From Gammaproteobacteria bacterium (lineage in GTDB: Bacteria; Pseudomonadota; Gammaproteobacteria; Nevskiales; Nevskiaceae), in the NCBI GenBank assembly GCA_022599775.1, contig JAHZLQ010000008.1, positions 62,001 through 126,000 on the forward strand: a DNA stretch of 64,000 nt, read 5' to 3'. This document shows, one piece after another, positions 51,488-61,483 of the stretch. The notes under the pieces are model-generated. The model saw only the letters and a list, made by a program, of their open reading frames with translations, did not search any database and was not told the origin of the DNA. How positions within the stretch are numbered: position 1 is the stretch's first letter; each line of letters starts with the position of its first letter. The position numbers and the translations under genes were made by a program.

Positions 51488-52933
51488 GTGTCCAATTTCT
51501 CTACCGCGAGCGTAGTCCACCACTACGACGACGAGGTCGTCCGCCGCTTCGCCTTGACCACGGTGCTCTGGGGCATCGTCGGCATGTCGGTCGGCGTGCT
51601 CATCGCCTCGCAGTTGCTGTGGCCGGCGCTGAACTTCGATGTGCCCTATCTCACGTATTCACGACTGCGCCCACTGCATACCAATGCCGTGATCTTCGCT
51701 TTCGGCGGTTCGGCGCTGTTCGCCACCTCGTACTACGTGGTGCAACGCACCTGCCAGGCCCGGCTGTTCCTGCCGCGTCTGGCGATGTTCACGTTCTGGG
51801 GCTGGCAGCTGGTGATCGTGGCCGCCGCCATCACCCTGCCGATGGGCATCACCCAGAGCCGCGAATACGCGGAACTGGAATGGCCGATCGACATCCTCAT
51901 CGCAGTGGTCTGGGTCAGTTACGCGGTGGTGTTCTTCGGCACGATCGTGAAACGCAAGGTGGACCACATCTACGTGGCCAACTGGTTCTTCGGCGCCTTC
52001 ATTCTGGCGGTGGCGATCCTGCACATCGTCAACAACATCGTCATCCCGTTCTCGGCCACGCAGTCGTATCCGATCTACGGTGGCACCGTGGATGCCATGG
52101 TGCAGTGGTGGTACGGCCACAACGCGGTGGGCTTCTTCCTGACCGCCGGCTTCCTTGGAATGATGTACTACTTCGTGCCCAAGCAGGTGGGCAAGCCGAT
52201 CTACAGCTACCGGCTTTCGATCGTGCATTTCTGGGCGCTGATCTCCACCTACATGTGGGCCGGCCCGCACCATCTGCTGTACACCTCGCTGCCCGACTGG
52301 GTGCAGAGCGTGGGCATGGTGTTCTCGCTGATCCTGCTGGCGCCGAGCTGGGGCGGCATGATCAATGGCGTGATGACGCTGTCCGGCGCCTGGCACAAGC
52401 TGCGCACCGATCCCATCATCAAATTCCTGATCGTGTCGCTGTCGTTCTACGGCATGAGCACCTTCGAGGGGCCGATGATGGCGGTCAAGACCGTCAATGC
52501 ACTGTCCCACTACACGGACTGGACCATCGGCCATGTGCATTCGGGTGCACTGGGCTGGGTCGGCCTGATCTCGATCGGTTCGCTGTACGCGCTGATCCCG
52601 CGCCTTTACGGCAAACACGAGATGCACTCTGTACCGGCGATCAACCTGCACTTCTGGCTGGCGACCATCGGCATCGTGCTCTACATCGTGGCGATGTGGA
52701 TCGCCGGTGTGATGCAGGGCCTGATGTGGCGTGCGGTGGATGCCGACGGAACGCTCAGCTACAGCTTCGTCGAATCGCTGCGCGCCACCTATCCCTACTA
52801 CGCGGTGCGCCTGCTCGGCGGCGTCCTGTATCTGTCCGGCATGTTCATCATGGCCTGGAACGTCTGGCGCACGGTGCAGCCGGAACGACTGGCGACCCCA
52901 AGTGAACACGCCCTGCTTGGAGTCGCGAAATGA
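51488..52933 (+). CDS. ccoN: Cytochrome cbb3 oxidase subunit I
   Basis: A 481-residue, twelve-span haem-copper oxidase subunit with the haem b and b3/CuB histidines visible in [28 protein letters not shown] and [13 protein letters not shown]. It reduces oxygen to water with high affinity and pumps protons. The GTG start at 51488 ([16 protein letters not shown]) is preferred over the ATG at 51428, which sits on the FNR box; its ribosome-binding site is weak. Downstream ccoO overlaps by ATGA. Regulation by FNR is likely. Confidence 0.95.
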   Translation: MSNFSTASVVHHYDDEVVRRFALTTVLWGIVGMSVGVLIASQLLWPALNFDVPYLTYSRLRPLHTNAVIFAFGGSALFATSYYVVQRTCQARLFLPRLAMFTFWGWQLVIVAAAITLPMGITQSREYAELEWPIDILIAVVWVSYAVVFFGTIVKRKVDHIYVANWFFGAFILAVAILHIVNNIVIPFSATQSYPIYGGTVDAMVQWWYGHNAVGFFLTAGFLGMMYYFVPKQVGKPIYSYRLSIVHFWALISTYMWAGPHHLLYTSLPDWVQSVGMVFSLILLAPSWGGMINGVMTLSGAWHKLRTDPIIKFLIVSLSFYGMSTFEGPMMAVKTVNALSHYTDWTIGHVHSGALGWVGLISIGSLYALIPRLYGKHEMHSVPAINLHFWLATIGIVLYIVAMWIAGVMQGLMWRAVDADGTLSYSFVESLRATYPYYAVRLLGGVLYLSGMFIMAWNVWRTVQPERLATPSEHALLGVAK

Positions 52934-53577
52934 GTGCCGGTCACGAGAAGGTCGAACGCAATATCGGCTTGATGGCGGTGCTGATCGCCGGGGTAATTGC
53001 CGTCGGCGGTTTCGTCGAGATCGTGCCGCTGATGCTGGGCAGCCATCTCGACGAACCGGCGCCCGGCGTGAAGCCGCTGAGCCCGTTGCAGGTGGCCGGT
53101 CGCGAAGTCTACGTCCGCGAAGGCTGCTACGGCTGCCACTCGCAACAGGTGCGTTCGCTGCACGAGGAAACCCTGCGCTACGGCCCCTACTCGATCGCCG
53201 GTGAATCGGTCTACGACCATCCGTTCCAGTGGGGCTCCAAGCGCACCGGGCCGGACCTGTCCCGCGTCGGCGGCCGCTATTCAGACCAGTGGCACCGTAT
53301 GCATCTGATGAACCCACGCGACCTCGTGCCCGAATCCAACATGCCGGGTTATCCCTGGCTGGCCGAACAGTGGTTCGGCGGCGAGCAGGTGCAGGCGATG
53401 ATGCGCGCACTCAAACGCAGCGGCGTGCCCTACACCGAGGACGACATCGCGGCGGCGCCGGAGGCCGTCAAGGGCGAAACCAAGCTCACCGCGCTGATCG
53501 CCTTCCTACAAAGTCTTAAAGCCTCGCCGAGGGACCCGGTCCCGAGCGCCGGGGCCACAACGGAGGCCGCGCCATGA
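52930..53577 (+). CDS. ccoO: Cytochrome cbb3 oxidase subunit II (monohaem cytochrome c)
   Basis: A 215-residue subunit with one N-terminal membrane anchor and the haem c motif Cys66-YG-Cys69-His70; the axial Met is expected in [10 protein letters not shown]. It passes electrons from CcoP to CcoN. ATGA overlaps tie it to ccoN upstream and ccoQ downstream. Length and sequence are fully normal for CcoO. Confidence 0.95.
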   Translation: MSAGHEKVERNIGLMAVLIAGVIAVGGFVEIVPLMLGSHLDEPAPGVKPLSPLQVAGREVYVREGCYGCHSQQVRSLHEETLRYGPYSIAGESVYDHPFQWGSKRTGPDLSRVGGRYSDQWHRMHLMNPRDLVPESNMPGYPWLAEQWFGGEQVQAMMRALKRSGVPYTEDDIAAAPEAVKGETKLTALIAFLQSLKASPRDPVPSAGATTEAAP

Positions 53578-53723
53578 TGGACGGACTGCTGCAGGGCCTG
53601 GTCACGGTCTTCGCCTTTGCCACTTTTCTCGGCATTTGCGTCTACGCCTATTCCCCCTCCCGCAAAAGCACTTTCGAAGAGGCGGCGCAGCTGCCGCTCG
53701 ACGACTCGGAGTCGGAGTCATGA
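53574..53723 (+). CDS. ccoQ: CcoQ-type small cbb3 subunit
   Basis: A 49-residue single-span protein ([20 protein letters not shown], then a short acidic tail). Its place between ccoO and ccoP, its size and its one hydrophobic helix identify it as CcoQ, which stabilises the complex. The second ATG at 53577 may be the real start. It overlaps both neighbours. Confidence 0.85.
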   Translation: MMDGLLQGLVTVFAFATFLGICVYAYSPSRKSTFEEAAQLPLDDSESES

Positions 53724-54640
53724 CGTCCACCTGGAGTCTCGTCGTTGCCGCTGTGGTCATCGCCAACATCGTCGCCTGCTTGTGGCTGCTGATCTGGACC
53801 TCGCGCCGCCGTCCCGACGAGGTCGCCGAAGGCGCCGAGACCGGGCATGTCTGGGATGACGATCTGCGCGAATACAACAACCCGCTGCCACGCTGGTGGC
53901 TCAACCTGTTCGTGCTGACGATCATCTTCGGACTGGGCTATCTGCTGTTCTATCCGGGCCTCGGCAACTTCGCCGGACGTCTGGGCTGGACCTCGCATCA
54001 GCAACACAACGAGCGCCTCGCCGAAGTCGAGGCGCGGCGTCATGCGGTCTATGCCCGCTACGACGATCTCGGCATCGAACAGCTCAAGGATCACGCCGGT
54101 GCGCGCAGCATGGGCGCCAAGCTGTTCACCAACAATTGCGCCGGCTGCCACGGCGACGATGCGCACGGTGCGATCGGATTTCCGAACCTCAGCGACGACG
54201 ACTGGCTGTACGGCGGTTCCGCCGAACAGGTGTACACCACGATCAGCCAGGGGCGGCGCGGCCAGATGCCCACATTCCTTACGGCGCTCACGCCCGAGGA
54301 GGTGAGCGGACTGGTGGCCTATGTCAGCAAACTGCACACGGGCGAGGAACCGCGTCGTGCCGACGAACAGCTTGGCCAGAAGAAGTTCGCGATCACCTGT
54401 GCCGCCTGCCACTCGGCGGACGGCAGCGGCAACCTCGCCCTGGGCGCACCGCGACTGAACGATGACACCTGGCTGCACGGCGGCTCGCCCGACCAGATTC
54501 GCCAGACCATCCTGTTCGGCCAGAAGAGCGAAATGCCGGCCTTCGGCGAATTGCTGACGGACACCGAACGGCGTCTGCTGGCGGCCTATGTGCTGGGTCT
54601 TTCGTCCGACGCCGGCGCCGCAGTGGCGCGCGCGCCATGA
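53720..54640 (+). CDS. ccoP: Cytochrome cbb3 oxidase subunit III (dihaem cytochrome c)
   Basis: A 306-residue subunit with two N-terminal membrane segments and two periplasmic cytochrome c domains, CAGCH at 140-144 and CAACH near 227. It accepts electrons from soluble cytochromes. The start at 53720 overlaps the ccoQ stop by ATGA. The two WWLN/WDDDL segments between the spans are typical for CcoP. Confidence 0.95.
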   Translation: MTSTWSLVVAAVVIANIVACLWLLIWTSRRRPDEVAEGAETGHVWDDDLREYNNPLPRWWLNLFVLTIIFGLGYLLFYPGLGNFAGRLGWTSHQQHNERLAEVEARRHAVYARYDDLGIEQLKDHAGARSMGAKLFTNNCAGCHGDDAHGAIGFPNLSDDDWLYGGSAEQVYTTISQGRRGQMPTFLTALTPEEVSGLVAYVSKLHTGEEPRRADEQLGQKKFAITCAACHSADGSGNLALGAPRLNDDTWLHGGSPDQIRQTILFGQKSEMPAFGELLTDTERRLLAAYVLGLSSDAGAAVARAP

Positions 54641-54903
54641 CCTCGGTCGAACCCCGCGACGCACGCGCGGCCTGGAGCCGCCCGCGGCGCATGACCGCGG
54701 TGCTGCTGTGGTGCAGCTTCTGGACCGCGCTGCTGTCGACGATGCTGCTGCTGTTTCTGCCGCCGGCCATGGACGTCAACGGGCACTACACGATGGAGAC
54801 GCTGACGCTCTGGTTCCTGCTGAGCTGGGCGCTGGCGAGCGCACCGATGGCGTTCCTGATGTTGCTGCTCGCCACGCCGGCGCGCGGACCGCACATGCCA
54901 TGA
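54637..54903 (+). CDS. Small two-span membrane protein in the cco operon
   Basis: An 88-residue protein with two hydrophobic segments (AVLLWCSFWTALLSTMLLLF and LWFLLSWALASAPMAFLML), joined by a short HYTMETL loop. Start and stop both overlap neighbours by ATGA, so it belongs to the operon, between ccoP and ccoG where no standard subunit is encoded. I do not recognise a family. It may be an additional assembly or stabilising subunit. Confidence 0.75.
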   Translation: MTSVEPRDARAAWSRPRRMTAVLLWCSFWTALLSTMLLLFLPPAMDVNGHYTMETLTLWFLLSWALASAPMAFLMLLLATPARGPHMP

Positions 54904-56270
54904 GCGAGACACCGGCGGCCACGCAGTCGCTCTACGCCTCGGCGGAGAAGATCTACCCGCGCAAGGTCAAGGGCCGTTACGCACAGCTGCGCCGCATCGC
55001 GGCGTTGGTGCTGCTCGGCCTGTTCTATCTGCTGCCCTGGCTGAGCTGGAACGGACAGCCGCTGGTGTTGTTCGATCTGCCGGCGCGCCGCTTCCATATC
55101 CTCGGCCTGACGCTGTTCCCGCAGGACCTGATTCTGCTCACGCTGATGCTGGCCACGGCGGCGATGACGCTGTTCTTCTTCACCACCCTGGCCGGCCGGC
55201 TGTGGTGCGGCTTCGCCTGCCCGCAGACGGTGTGGACCGAGGCCTTCCTGTGGATCGAGCAGCGCATCGAAGGCGACCGCCATCAGCGCCAGAAGCTCGA
55301 CGCCGCGCCCTGGGGGCCACGCAAGCTCGGCATCAAGGGCGCCAAGCACCTCGCCTGGCTGCTGTTCGCCTTGTGGACCGGCCTGAGCTTCGTCGCCTTC
55401 TTCGTGCCGGCACGCGAACTGTTCCCGGCCGCGGCCAGCCTGCAGCTCTCCGGCTGGCCCCTGTTCTGGTCGCTGTTCTACGGCTTCGCCACCTGGGGCA
55501 ACGCCGGCTTCATGCGCGAGCAGGTCTGCAAGTACATGTGCCCCTATGCCCGCTTCCAGTCGGCGATGTTCGACAAGGACACGCTGATCATCGGCTACGA
55601 CGCCGCGCGCGGCGAGCCGCGCAAGGGCTTGGCCAAGCTGGCCGAGCTGCCGCCGGGCGACTGCGTGGACTGCACCCTGTGCGTACAGGTCTGCCCGGTG
55701 GGCATCGACATCCGCGAAGGCCTGCAATACGAGTGCATCGCCTGCGCCGCCTGCGTGGATGCCTGCAACGGCGTGATGGATCACGTCGGCAAGCCGCGCG
55801 GCCTGGTGCGCTACACCAGCGAACGCCACGAGCAGGAAGGCCGCTTCCGCATGCTGCGCCCGCGCAGCATCGGCTACGGCGTGATCTGGCTGATCCTTCT
55901 TTGCGGCCTCGCCGCCACCGTGCTGTTGCGTTCGCCGCTGGAACTGGACGTACTGCGCGACCGCCGCCAGCTCTATCGCGAAATGGCCGACGGCAGCATC
56001 GTCAACGTCTACACCCTGAAGATCGGCAACAAGAGCGAGGCGGCGCACACGCTGAACATTCGTGCGCTGCGCGAGGATGGCTCGGCCGTGGAGCTGAGCG
56101 TCAACGAGGTCGAGGTCCAGCCCGAAGAGACACGCTCGGTGATCCTCAGCGCGCGCATGTCCCCGGAGGGCTTGCCGCCGGCACAGACGATCGAGTTCGA
56201 GGTCGCCGCCAGCGGGCAGCCCGACATCCACCGGCGCCGCGAGGCGCGATTCTTCGGAGCTTCGCCATGA
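54900..56270 (+). CDS. ccoG: Cytochrome oxidase accessory Fe-S protein CcoG
   Basis: A 456-residue membrane iron-sulfur protein. Five or so hydrophobic segments surround the GRLWCGFACPQT and EQVCKYMCPYARFQ motifs, and two ferredoxin-like clusters follow (CVDCTLCVQVCP and CIACAACVDACN). CcoG reduces copper for CuB insertion into the cbb3 oxidase. The C-terminal 120 residues form the periplasmic Ig-like domain typical of the family. Overlapping starts and stops keep it in the operon. Confidence 0.93.
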   Translation: MSETPAATQSLYASAEKIYPRKVKGRYAQLRRIAALVLLGLFYLLPWLSWNGQPLVLFDLPARRFHILGLTLFPQDLILLTLMLATAAMTLFFFTTLAGRLWCGFACPQTVWTEAFLWIEQRIEGDRHQRQKLDAAPWGPRKLGIKGAKHLAWLLFALWTGLSFVAFFVPARELFPAAASLQLSGWPLFWSLFYGFATWGNAGFMREQVCKYMCPYARFQSAMFDKDTLIIGYDAARGEPRKGLAKLAELPPGDCVDCTLCVQVCPVGIDIREGLQYECIACAACVDACNGVMDHVGKPRGLVRYTSERHEQEGRFRMLRPRSIGYGVIWLILLCGLAATVLLRSPLELDVLRDRRQLYREMADGSIVNVYTLKIGNKSEAAHTLNIRALREDGSAVELSVNEVEVQPEETRSVILSARMSPEGLPPAQTIEFEVAASGQPDIHRRREARFFGASP

Positions 56271-56473
56271 GCGCGCATGATCCTGTCCCGCCTGGTACCG
56301 AACCTGCGCCGCGCGTCTGGTCGCTGGAACTGGTGCTGGTGATCCTGCTGCCGATATCCGCGGTGATCGCGGGCTTCGTCACGCTGGCGCTGGCGATCCA
56401 CTCGCCGTCCCACGACACCCCGCAGCGGGTGGACCGCTTCGGCCATGTCATCGAGGATCAGCCCGAAAAATGA
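56267..56473 (+). CDS. Short single-span protein at the ccoH/fixH position
   Basis: A 68-residue protein with one membrane helix (LVLVILLPISAVIAGFVTLA) near residues 23-42. It occupies the ccoH/fixH position between ccoG and ccoI and overlaps both by ATGA, but it is less than half the usual FixH length (about 150-170 residues) and lacks the periplasmic domain. It could be a reduced FixH or an unrelated small assembly factor. Confidence 0.7.
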   Translation: MSAHDPVPPGTEPAPRVWSLELVLVILLPISAVIAGFVTLALAIHSPSHDTPQRVDRFGHVIEDQPEK

Positions 56474-58689
56474 GCGCGCCCCGCGACTGGTCGCTCTACG
56501 ACGCAGCGGACACGCTGGAGGCCGTGAGCCACCGTCGCGCCGACGGCCGGCGCGAGATGATCCTGCGCATCGAAGGCATGCACTGCCAGAACTGCGTGCG
56601 CCATATCCAGGACGCGCTGGCGCCGCTGACGCGCAGCGCCCGCGTGAACCTGTCCACCGGCACCGCCGAACTGGTCTGGGACGAACGCGCGGCGCGCGCC
56701 TCGCAGCTGTTTGCCGCCGTCGAGCAGGCCGGATTCACGCCGGGTCCGCTCAATCCCGAACCCTCGCTGCGCGGTCAGCAGCGTGAACGCGGCGCGATGC
56801 TGCTGCGTCTCGGCAGCGCCGGTCTGCTCGGCATGCAGGTGATGATGCTGGCCGCCACCCAATACTTCATCGACGCACCGCTGGAACCCGCGATCGAGCT
56901 GCTGATGCGCTACGCGCAATGGATCATGGCGACACCGGTGCTGCTCTACTGCGCCTGGCCGCTGCTTGACAGCGCCGCGCGCGCCCTGCGCGAACGCCGC
57001 GTCAACATGGACGTGCCGGTCAGCCTGGCCCTGCTGATGGCCTACGCCGCGAGCTGCGTCAACGTGCTGCGCGGCAGTGGCCACGTCTATTTCGATTCGG
57101 TGACGATGTTCGTGTTCCTGCTACTGGTGGCGCGCTGGTTCGAGGGACAGGGCCGCGCCGAAGCCACGGCGCGGCTGCGTACGCTGGCTTCGGCGCAGCC
57201 GCTCACCGCCCTGCGGGAAGATCAGGACGGTCTGGCGGAGGTTTCGAGCGCCTCGCTCGCGATCGGTGACGTCATCGTGGTGCCGCCTGGCGCGGCGCTG
57301 GCCGCCGACGGTCAATTGCTTTGCGCCGTGGCCGAACTCGACGAATCGCTGCTCAGCGGCGAAGCCGATCCCGCCGTGCGGCACGCCGGCGACGCGGTCT
57401 ACGCCGGCGCCGTCAATCTCGGCGGCGCACCGCTGCGGCTGCGCGTCAGCGCGGCACAGCAATCGACCACGCTGTCGCACATCAACCGCATGATCCATCA
57501 CGCGCAGACGCAGCAGCCCCGCGTCCAGATCCTGGCCGACCGCGTCGCCGGCCGGATCGTGATCGCGGTGCTGCTGGCCGCGGCCGGCGGCGCGCTGTAC
57601 TGGTATCCGCAGAGTCCCGAGGCGGCCTTTCAGGTGGCGCTCGCAGTGCTGGTGGTGACCTGCCCCTGCGCGCTGTCGCTGGCCACCCCGGTGGTGCTGG
57701 CCGCGGCCTCCTCGCGCCTCGCCGCCAGCGGACTGCTGCTGAGCCGCGCCGACGCGCTGCTGCGGCTGCCGCAGATCGACCATGTCTGTTTCGACAAGAC
57801 CGGTACCCTCACCACCGGCGAGATGCGGCAGGTGCATCTCTGGGTCTGCGACGGCGAGGACGAAACGCGCATGCTCGAAATCGCCGCCGCACTGGAACGC
57901 GGCATCCGCCATCCGGTGGCCACGGCCTTCGCCGGCATGTCCACCGCATTGCGCGCCGAAGCGCAGGAATCCCTGCCCGGCCTCGGCGTGTGCGGACGCA
58001 TCGACGGCATCGAATACCGTCTGCTGGCGGATCCGGGCAGCGACGACGATCTGACCTGGATCGCGCTGTACGCGGGCGAACGCCGTCTCGCGCGCTTCGG
58101 CCTGGCGCACGCCCTGCGGCCCGAAGCCGTCGGCGTGGTCCAGCAACTCATGACGCAAGGCCTGCGGGTCTCGATCCTCAGCGGCGACAGCGAGCGCGCC
58201 GTGGCCGAGACCGCCGCCCGCCTCGGCGTCGACGACTACCTGGCCCAGCTCAAGCCCGACCAGAAACTCACCGAACTGCAGATGATGCGCGCCCAGGGCG
58301 AACGGCTGTGGATGGTCGGCGATGGCATCAATGACGCACCCACACTGGCGGCCGCCGACGTCTCCACCGCGCTCGCCTCGGGCGCCGCGCTGGCGCAATC
58401 GCAGGCCGATCTGCTGATCACCGGCAGCGGCCTCGATGGGCTGCCCGAAGCCCTGGCGGTCGCACGCGAGGCGCAGCAGCGCATTCGCGAGAATCTGGTC
58501 TGGGCCGTGGGCTACAACCTGGCCGCCGTTCCGCTGGCGCTGATGGGTATGGTCACCCCCTGGATCGCGGCGCTGGGCATGGGCATCAGCTCGGTCACCG
58601 TGGTGCTCAATGCCTTGCGCCTGGCACGCCGGCCGGCGACCAAGGCCGTCGACTGGACGCCGCAATCCACCCCGGAGCACGCCGCATGA
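56470..58689 (+). CDS. ccoI: Copper-translocating P-type ATPase CcoI
   Basis: A 739-residue P1B-type ATPase that delivers copper for cbb3 oxidase assembly. An N-terminal heavy-metal-associated domain has GMHCQNC (Cys39/Cys42); the metal-channel CPC motif is near residues 398-400 and the phosphorylated Asp of DKTGT near 442. A GDGINDAP hinge and eight membrane segments complete the protein. The start overlaps the preceding small gene. Confidence 0.93.
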   Translation: MSAPRDWSLYDAADTLEAVSHRRADGRREMILRIEGMHCQNCVRHIQDALAPLTRSARVNLSTGTAELVWDERAARASQLFAAVEQAGFTPGPLNPEPSLRGQQRERGAMLLRLGSAGLLGMQVMMLAATQYFIDAPLEPAIELLMRYAQWIMATPVLLYCAWPLLDSAARALRERRVNMDVPVSLALLMAYAASCVNVLRGSGHVYFDSVTMFVFLLLVARWFEGQGRAEATARLRTLASAQPLTALREDQDGLAEVSSASLAIGDVIVVPPGAALAADGQLLCAVAELDESLLSGEADPAVRHAGDAVYAGAVNLGGAPLRLRVSAAQQSTTLSHINRMIHHAQTQQPRVQILADRVAGRIVIAVLLAAAGGALYWYPQSPEAAFQVALAVLVVTCPCALSLATPVVLAAASSRLAASGLLLSRADALLRLPQIDHVCFDKTGTLTTGEMRQVHLWVCDGEDETRMLEIAAALERGIRHPVATAFAGMSTALRAEAQESLPGLGVCGRIDGIEYRLLADPGSDDDLTWIALYAGERRLARFGLAHALRPEAVGVVQQLMTQGLRVSILSGDSERAVAETAARLGVDDYLAQLKPDQKLTELQMMRAQGERLWMVGDGINDAPTLAAADVSTALASGAALAQSQADLLITGSGLDGLPEALAVAREAQQRIRENLVWAVGYNLAAVPLALMGMVTPWIAALGMGISSVTVVLNALRLARRPATKAVDWTPQSTPEHAA

Positions 58690-58826
58690 GCAGCCTGTTC
58701 GTGCTGATTCCGCTGGGCCTGCTGTTCACCGCACTGGCCGGCGGCTTCCTGTTCATGGCCGTGCGCAGCGGACAGTTCGAAGACCTCAAGCAGATCGGCC
58801 AGCGCATGCCCGACGACGAGGACTGA
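58686..58826 (+). CDS. ccoS: cbb3 oxidase maturation protein CcoS
   Basis: A 46-residue single-span protein (LFVLIPLGLLFTALAGGFLF, then a short acidic tail, GQFEDLKQIGQRMPDDED), the classical size and pattern of CcoS, needed for cofactor insertion. It overlaps ccoI by ATGA. Confidence 0.9.
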   Translation: MSSLFVLIPLGLLFTALAGGFLFMAVRSGQFEDLKQIGQRMPDDED

Positions 58827-58834
58827 GCTTCACC

Positions 58835-59482
58835 GTGTCCGTCGCAGCCACCGCCCTGAGCGTGCCCGCGCTGTTCGCATTGGGACTCGCCAGCAGCCCG
58901 CACTGCGCGCTGATGTGCGCGCCGCTGGCACAGCTCGGAAGCCGGCCGGGCCACGGGCTCGACACCATGCGCCTGCATCTGGGCCGGCTCAGCGCCTACA
59001 TGCTGCTGGGTGCCATCGCCGGCGCGCTCGGCGGCGGCATCCTCTGGCAGATGGAGCGCCTGGGTCTGCTCAGCGGCCTGCGCTGGGCGGCGGCGATCGG
59101 CCTGGTGCTGCTGGCCGGGTGGCGCTGGCGCACACCAGGCCAGCAGCCCGCCTGTTGCACACCGACACCGGCGGCGGGCCGGCGACTCCCCGCCTATGTG
59201 CGCGGCCTGCTGTGGGGGCTGCTGCCCTGTGGCCTGCTGTATGGCGTATTGGGACTGGCCGCCCTCAGCGGCGGCGGCGTCCACGGCGCCGCGCTGAGCC
59301 TGGCCTTCGGCATCGGCGCCTCGCCCTTGCTGCTGGCCTCGGGACGTCTCGGCCGAATGCTGCGCGCACGCGTGCCACGCGGTCTGGAGTCCAGGCTGCA
59401 AGCCCTGCTGCTGCTCGCCAGCGGCGTCTGGATCGTCGCGTGGACACCCGCGAGCCGCTGGATCGCCGGCTTCTGCGGCTGA
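58835..59482 (+). CDS. TauE/SafE/CcoH-like membrane transporter
   Basis: A 215-residue protein with about six membrane segments of the sulfite-exporter/DsbD-like type. [13 protein letters not shown] near residue 20 and LLPCGLLYG near 129 are the family's small-residue motifs. Members next to cco genes (often called CcoH or SafE-like) take part in copper delivery to cbb3. It uses a GTG start 8 bp after ccoS. Confidence 0.8.
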   Translation: MSVAATALSVPALFALGLASSPHCALMCAPLAQLGSRPGHGLDTMRLHLGRLSAYMLLGAIAGALGGGILWQMERLGLLSGLRWAAAIGLVLLAGWRWRTPGQQPACCTPTPAAGRRLPAYVRGLLWGLLPCGLLYGVLGLAALSGGGVHGAALSLAFGIGASPLLLASGRLGRMLRARVPRGLESRLQALLLLASGVWIVAWTPASRWIAGFCG

Positions 59483-59517
59483 GTCCAGATCGGCACGATC
59501 AAGAAAATGCGCCCGAC

Positions 59518-59531
59518 TTGACCGAGGTCAA
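59518..59531. promoter_or_regulatory. FNR-type box TTGAC-CGAG-GTCAA
   Basis: Between the TauE-like gene and the catalase, 57 bp before the catalase start. It fits TTGAT-N4-ATCAA with one mismatch in each half. Confidence 0.55.
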
Positions 59532-59588
59532 TGCCGCACGCCGAATCATGGCCCAGGTTGTTTGGCTCCAAAGGGGTGGAGCCAAAAC

Positions 59589-61031
59589 ATGAACGATTGT
59601 CCCTATCAGACGACGACGGCCGGCGCGCCGATCGCCGACAACCAGAACAGCCTGACGGCCGGACCGCGCGGGCCGACCCTGCTGCAGGACTGGCAACTGC
59701 TCGAAAAGCTCGCCCACCAGAACCGCGAGCGGATTCCCGAACGCGTGGTGCACGCCAAGGGTTGCGGCGCCTACGGAACCTTCACCGTCACCCACGACAT
59801 CACGCGCTACACACGCGCCAGGCTGTTCGAGACGATCGGCAAGCAGACCGAGATGATCGGCCGATTCTCGACGGTGGCCGGCGAACAGGGCGCGGCGGAC
59901 GCCGAGCGTGACGTGCGCGGCTTCGCGCTGAAGTTCTATACCGAGCAGGGCAACTGGGACATGGTCGGCAACAACACGCCGGTGTTCTTCGTGCGCGACG
60001 CGATCAAGTTTCCGGACTTCATCCACACCCAGAAGCGCCATCCACGAACCAACCTGCGTTCACCGACGGCGATGTGGGACTTCTGGTCGCAATCGCCCGA
60101 ATCGCTGCACCAGCTCACCACGCTGTTCTCCGACCGCGGCCTGCCGATCGGCGTACGCCATATCAATGGCTACGGCTCGCATACCTATTCGTTCTGGAAC
60201 GCGGCCGGCGAGCGCCACTGGGTCAAGTTCCACTTCAAGACGCAGCAGGGTCACAAGCACTGGACCAACGCCGAAGCCGAGCAGATCGTCGGCAGGACGC
60301 GCGAATCGGCGCAGGAAGACCTCTACGGCGCCATCCAGCGCGGCGAGTTTCCGAAATGGACGATGTACGTGCAGCTGATGCCCGAACTCGACGCCGACAA
60401 GACGCCCTACAACCCCTTCGATCTGACCAAGGTGTGGCCGCACAAGGACTATCCGCTGGTCGAGGTCGGCGTGTTCGAACTCAACCGGATACCGGACAAC
60501 TACTTCGCCGAAATCGAGCAGCTCGCCTTCAGCCCGAGCAATGCAGTGCCCGGGATCGGGTTTTCGCCGGACAAGATGCTGCAGGCGCGCATCTTCAGCT
60601 ACCCGGATTCGCACCGCTACCGCCTCGGCACGCACTACGAGGCACTGCCGGTCAACCGGCCGCGCTGCCCGGTGCACCACTATCACAAGGACGGGCCGAT
60701 GCGCTTCGCGCCGAACTTTCCGAATGCGGATGCGTTCTACGAGCCGAACTCCTTCGGCGGCCCGCTGGCGAATCCCGAAATGGCCGAGCCGCCGCTGCGC
60801 ATCTCCGGCGACGCCGCGCGCTACGACCACCGCGAGGGCAATGACGACTTCGGCCAGCCGCGCGCGTTGTTCAATCTGTTCGATGCCGCGCAGAAGCAGC
60901 GGCTGTTCGGCAATATCGCTGCGGCGATGCAGGGCGTTCCCGTCGAAATTGTGGAGCGGCAGCTGGCGCTGTTCGACCAGGTGCATCCGGACTACGGCAG
61001 CGGCGTGCGGCAGGCGTTGCAAACGGGCTGA
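59589..61031 (+). CDS. Monofunctional haem catalase
   Basis: A 480-residue small-subunit catalase that dismutates hydrogen peroxide. Catalytic His55 lies in [12 protein letters not shown], Asn128 in GNNTPVFF, and the haem-ligand Tyr near 337 in [14 protein letters not shown]. The ATG at 59589 has GGTGGAG 7 nt upstream; an earlier ATG at 59562 adds nine residues without a signal. It lies after the cbb3 maturation genes with an FNR-type box before it, so it may be induced in low oxygen. Confidence 0.95.
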   Translation: MNDCPYQTTTAGAPIADNQNSLTAGPRGPTLLQDWQLLEKLAHQNRERIPERVVHAKGCGAYGTFTVTHDITRYTRARLFETIGKQTEMIGRFSTVAGEQGAADAERDVRGFALKFYTEQGNWDMVGNNTPVFFVRDAIKFPDFIHTQKRHPRTNLRSPTAMWDFWSQSPESLHQLTTLFSDRGLPIGVRHINGYGSHTYSFWNAAGERHWVKFHFKTQQGHKHWTNAEAEQIVGRTRESAQEDLYGAIQRGEFPKWTMYVQLMPELDADKTPYNPFDLTKVWPHKDYPLVEVGVFELNRIPDNYFAEIEQLAFSPSNAVPGIGFSPDKMLQARIFSYPDSHRYRLGTHYEALPVNRPRCPVHHYHKDGPMRFAPNFPNADAFYEPNSFGGPLANPEMAEPPLRISGDAARYDHREGNDDFGQPRALFNLFDAAQKQRLFGNIAAAMQGVPVEIVERQLALFDQVHPDYGSGVRQALQTG

Positions 61032-61039
61032 CTGCAAAC

Positions 61040-61067
61040 AGGCCCGCCGATTCATTCCGGCGGGCCT
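61040..61067. terminator. Bidirectional hairpin between catalase and dksA-like gene
   Basis: AGGCCCGCCG and CGGCGGGCCT form a perfect 10-bp stem with an 8-nt loop, between two convergent genes. Confidence 0.75.
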
Positions 61068-61089
61068 CAGCGGGCCGGCCATGCCTTGT

Positions 61090-61452
61090 TCAGTCGGCCG
61101 GGGCCGCCTGCACGCAGCGGCGACAGGCAGTGGCATACGGCACCGCATGCAACCGGTCGTCCTCGATGGCGCCACCGCAGACCTCGCACACGCCGAATTC
61201 GTCGTGTTCCAGGCGCGCAAGCGCATGCTGAATCTGCGCCAGTTCCGCGCGTGTGCTGTCGGCAAGCCGATCCAGCACCTCGTCGTTGGCGCGCCGGACG
61301 GCCTGGTCGGCGAAGTCGGCCGGCAAGCCCTCGTCGCGGCGGCCGCGATCGATTTCGATGCGTTCCAGACGGTCGCTGAGTTCGGATTGCAGCAGCGCGA
61401 GCTTGCGTGAGATCACTGGGTTCTTCATCGGCGTTCCGGAGGATTTTGCCAT
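61090..61452 (-). CDS. DksA/TraR-family zinc-finger protein
   Basis: A 120-residue protein: a helical coiled-coil-like N-terminal part (LALLQSELSDRLERIEIDRG) and a C4 zinc finger CEVCGGAIEDDRLHAVPYA with CRRC. The DksA/TraR group binds RNA polymerase's secondary channel and modulates promoters. It lacks part of the long DksA coiled coil and is close to YbiI-like short forms. ATGs at 61452 and 61428 are both possible starts. An FNR-type box lies in the gap with the alcohol dehydrogenase. Confidence 0.85.
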   Translation of the reverse strand: MAKSSGTPMKNPVISRKLALLQSELSDRLERIEIDRGRRDEGLPADFADQAVRRANDEVLDRLADSTRAELAQIQHALARLEHDEFGVCEVCGGAIEDDRLHAVPYATACRRCVQAAPAD

Positions 61453-61483
61453 TGCATTGTCGCGACGCATCCGCCGCCGGACA

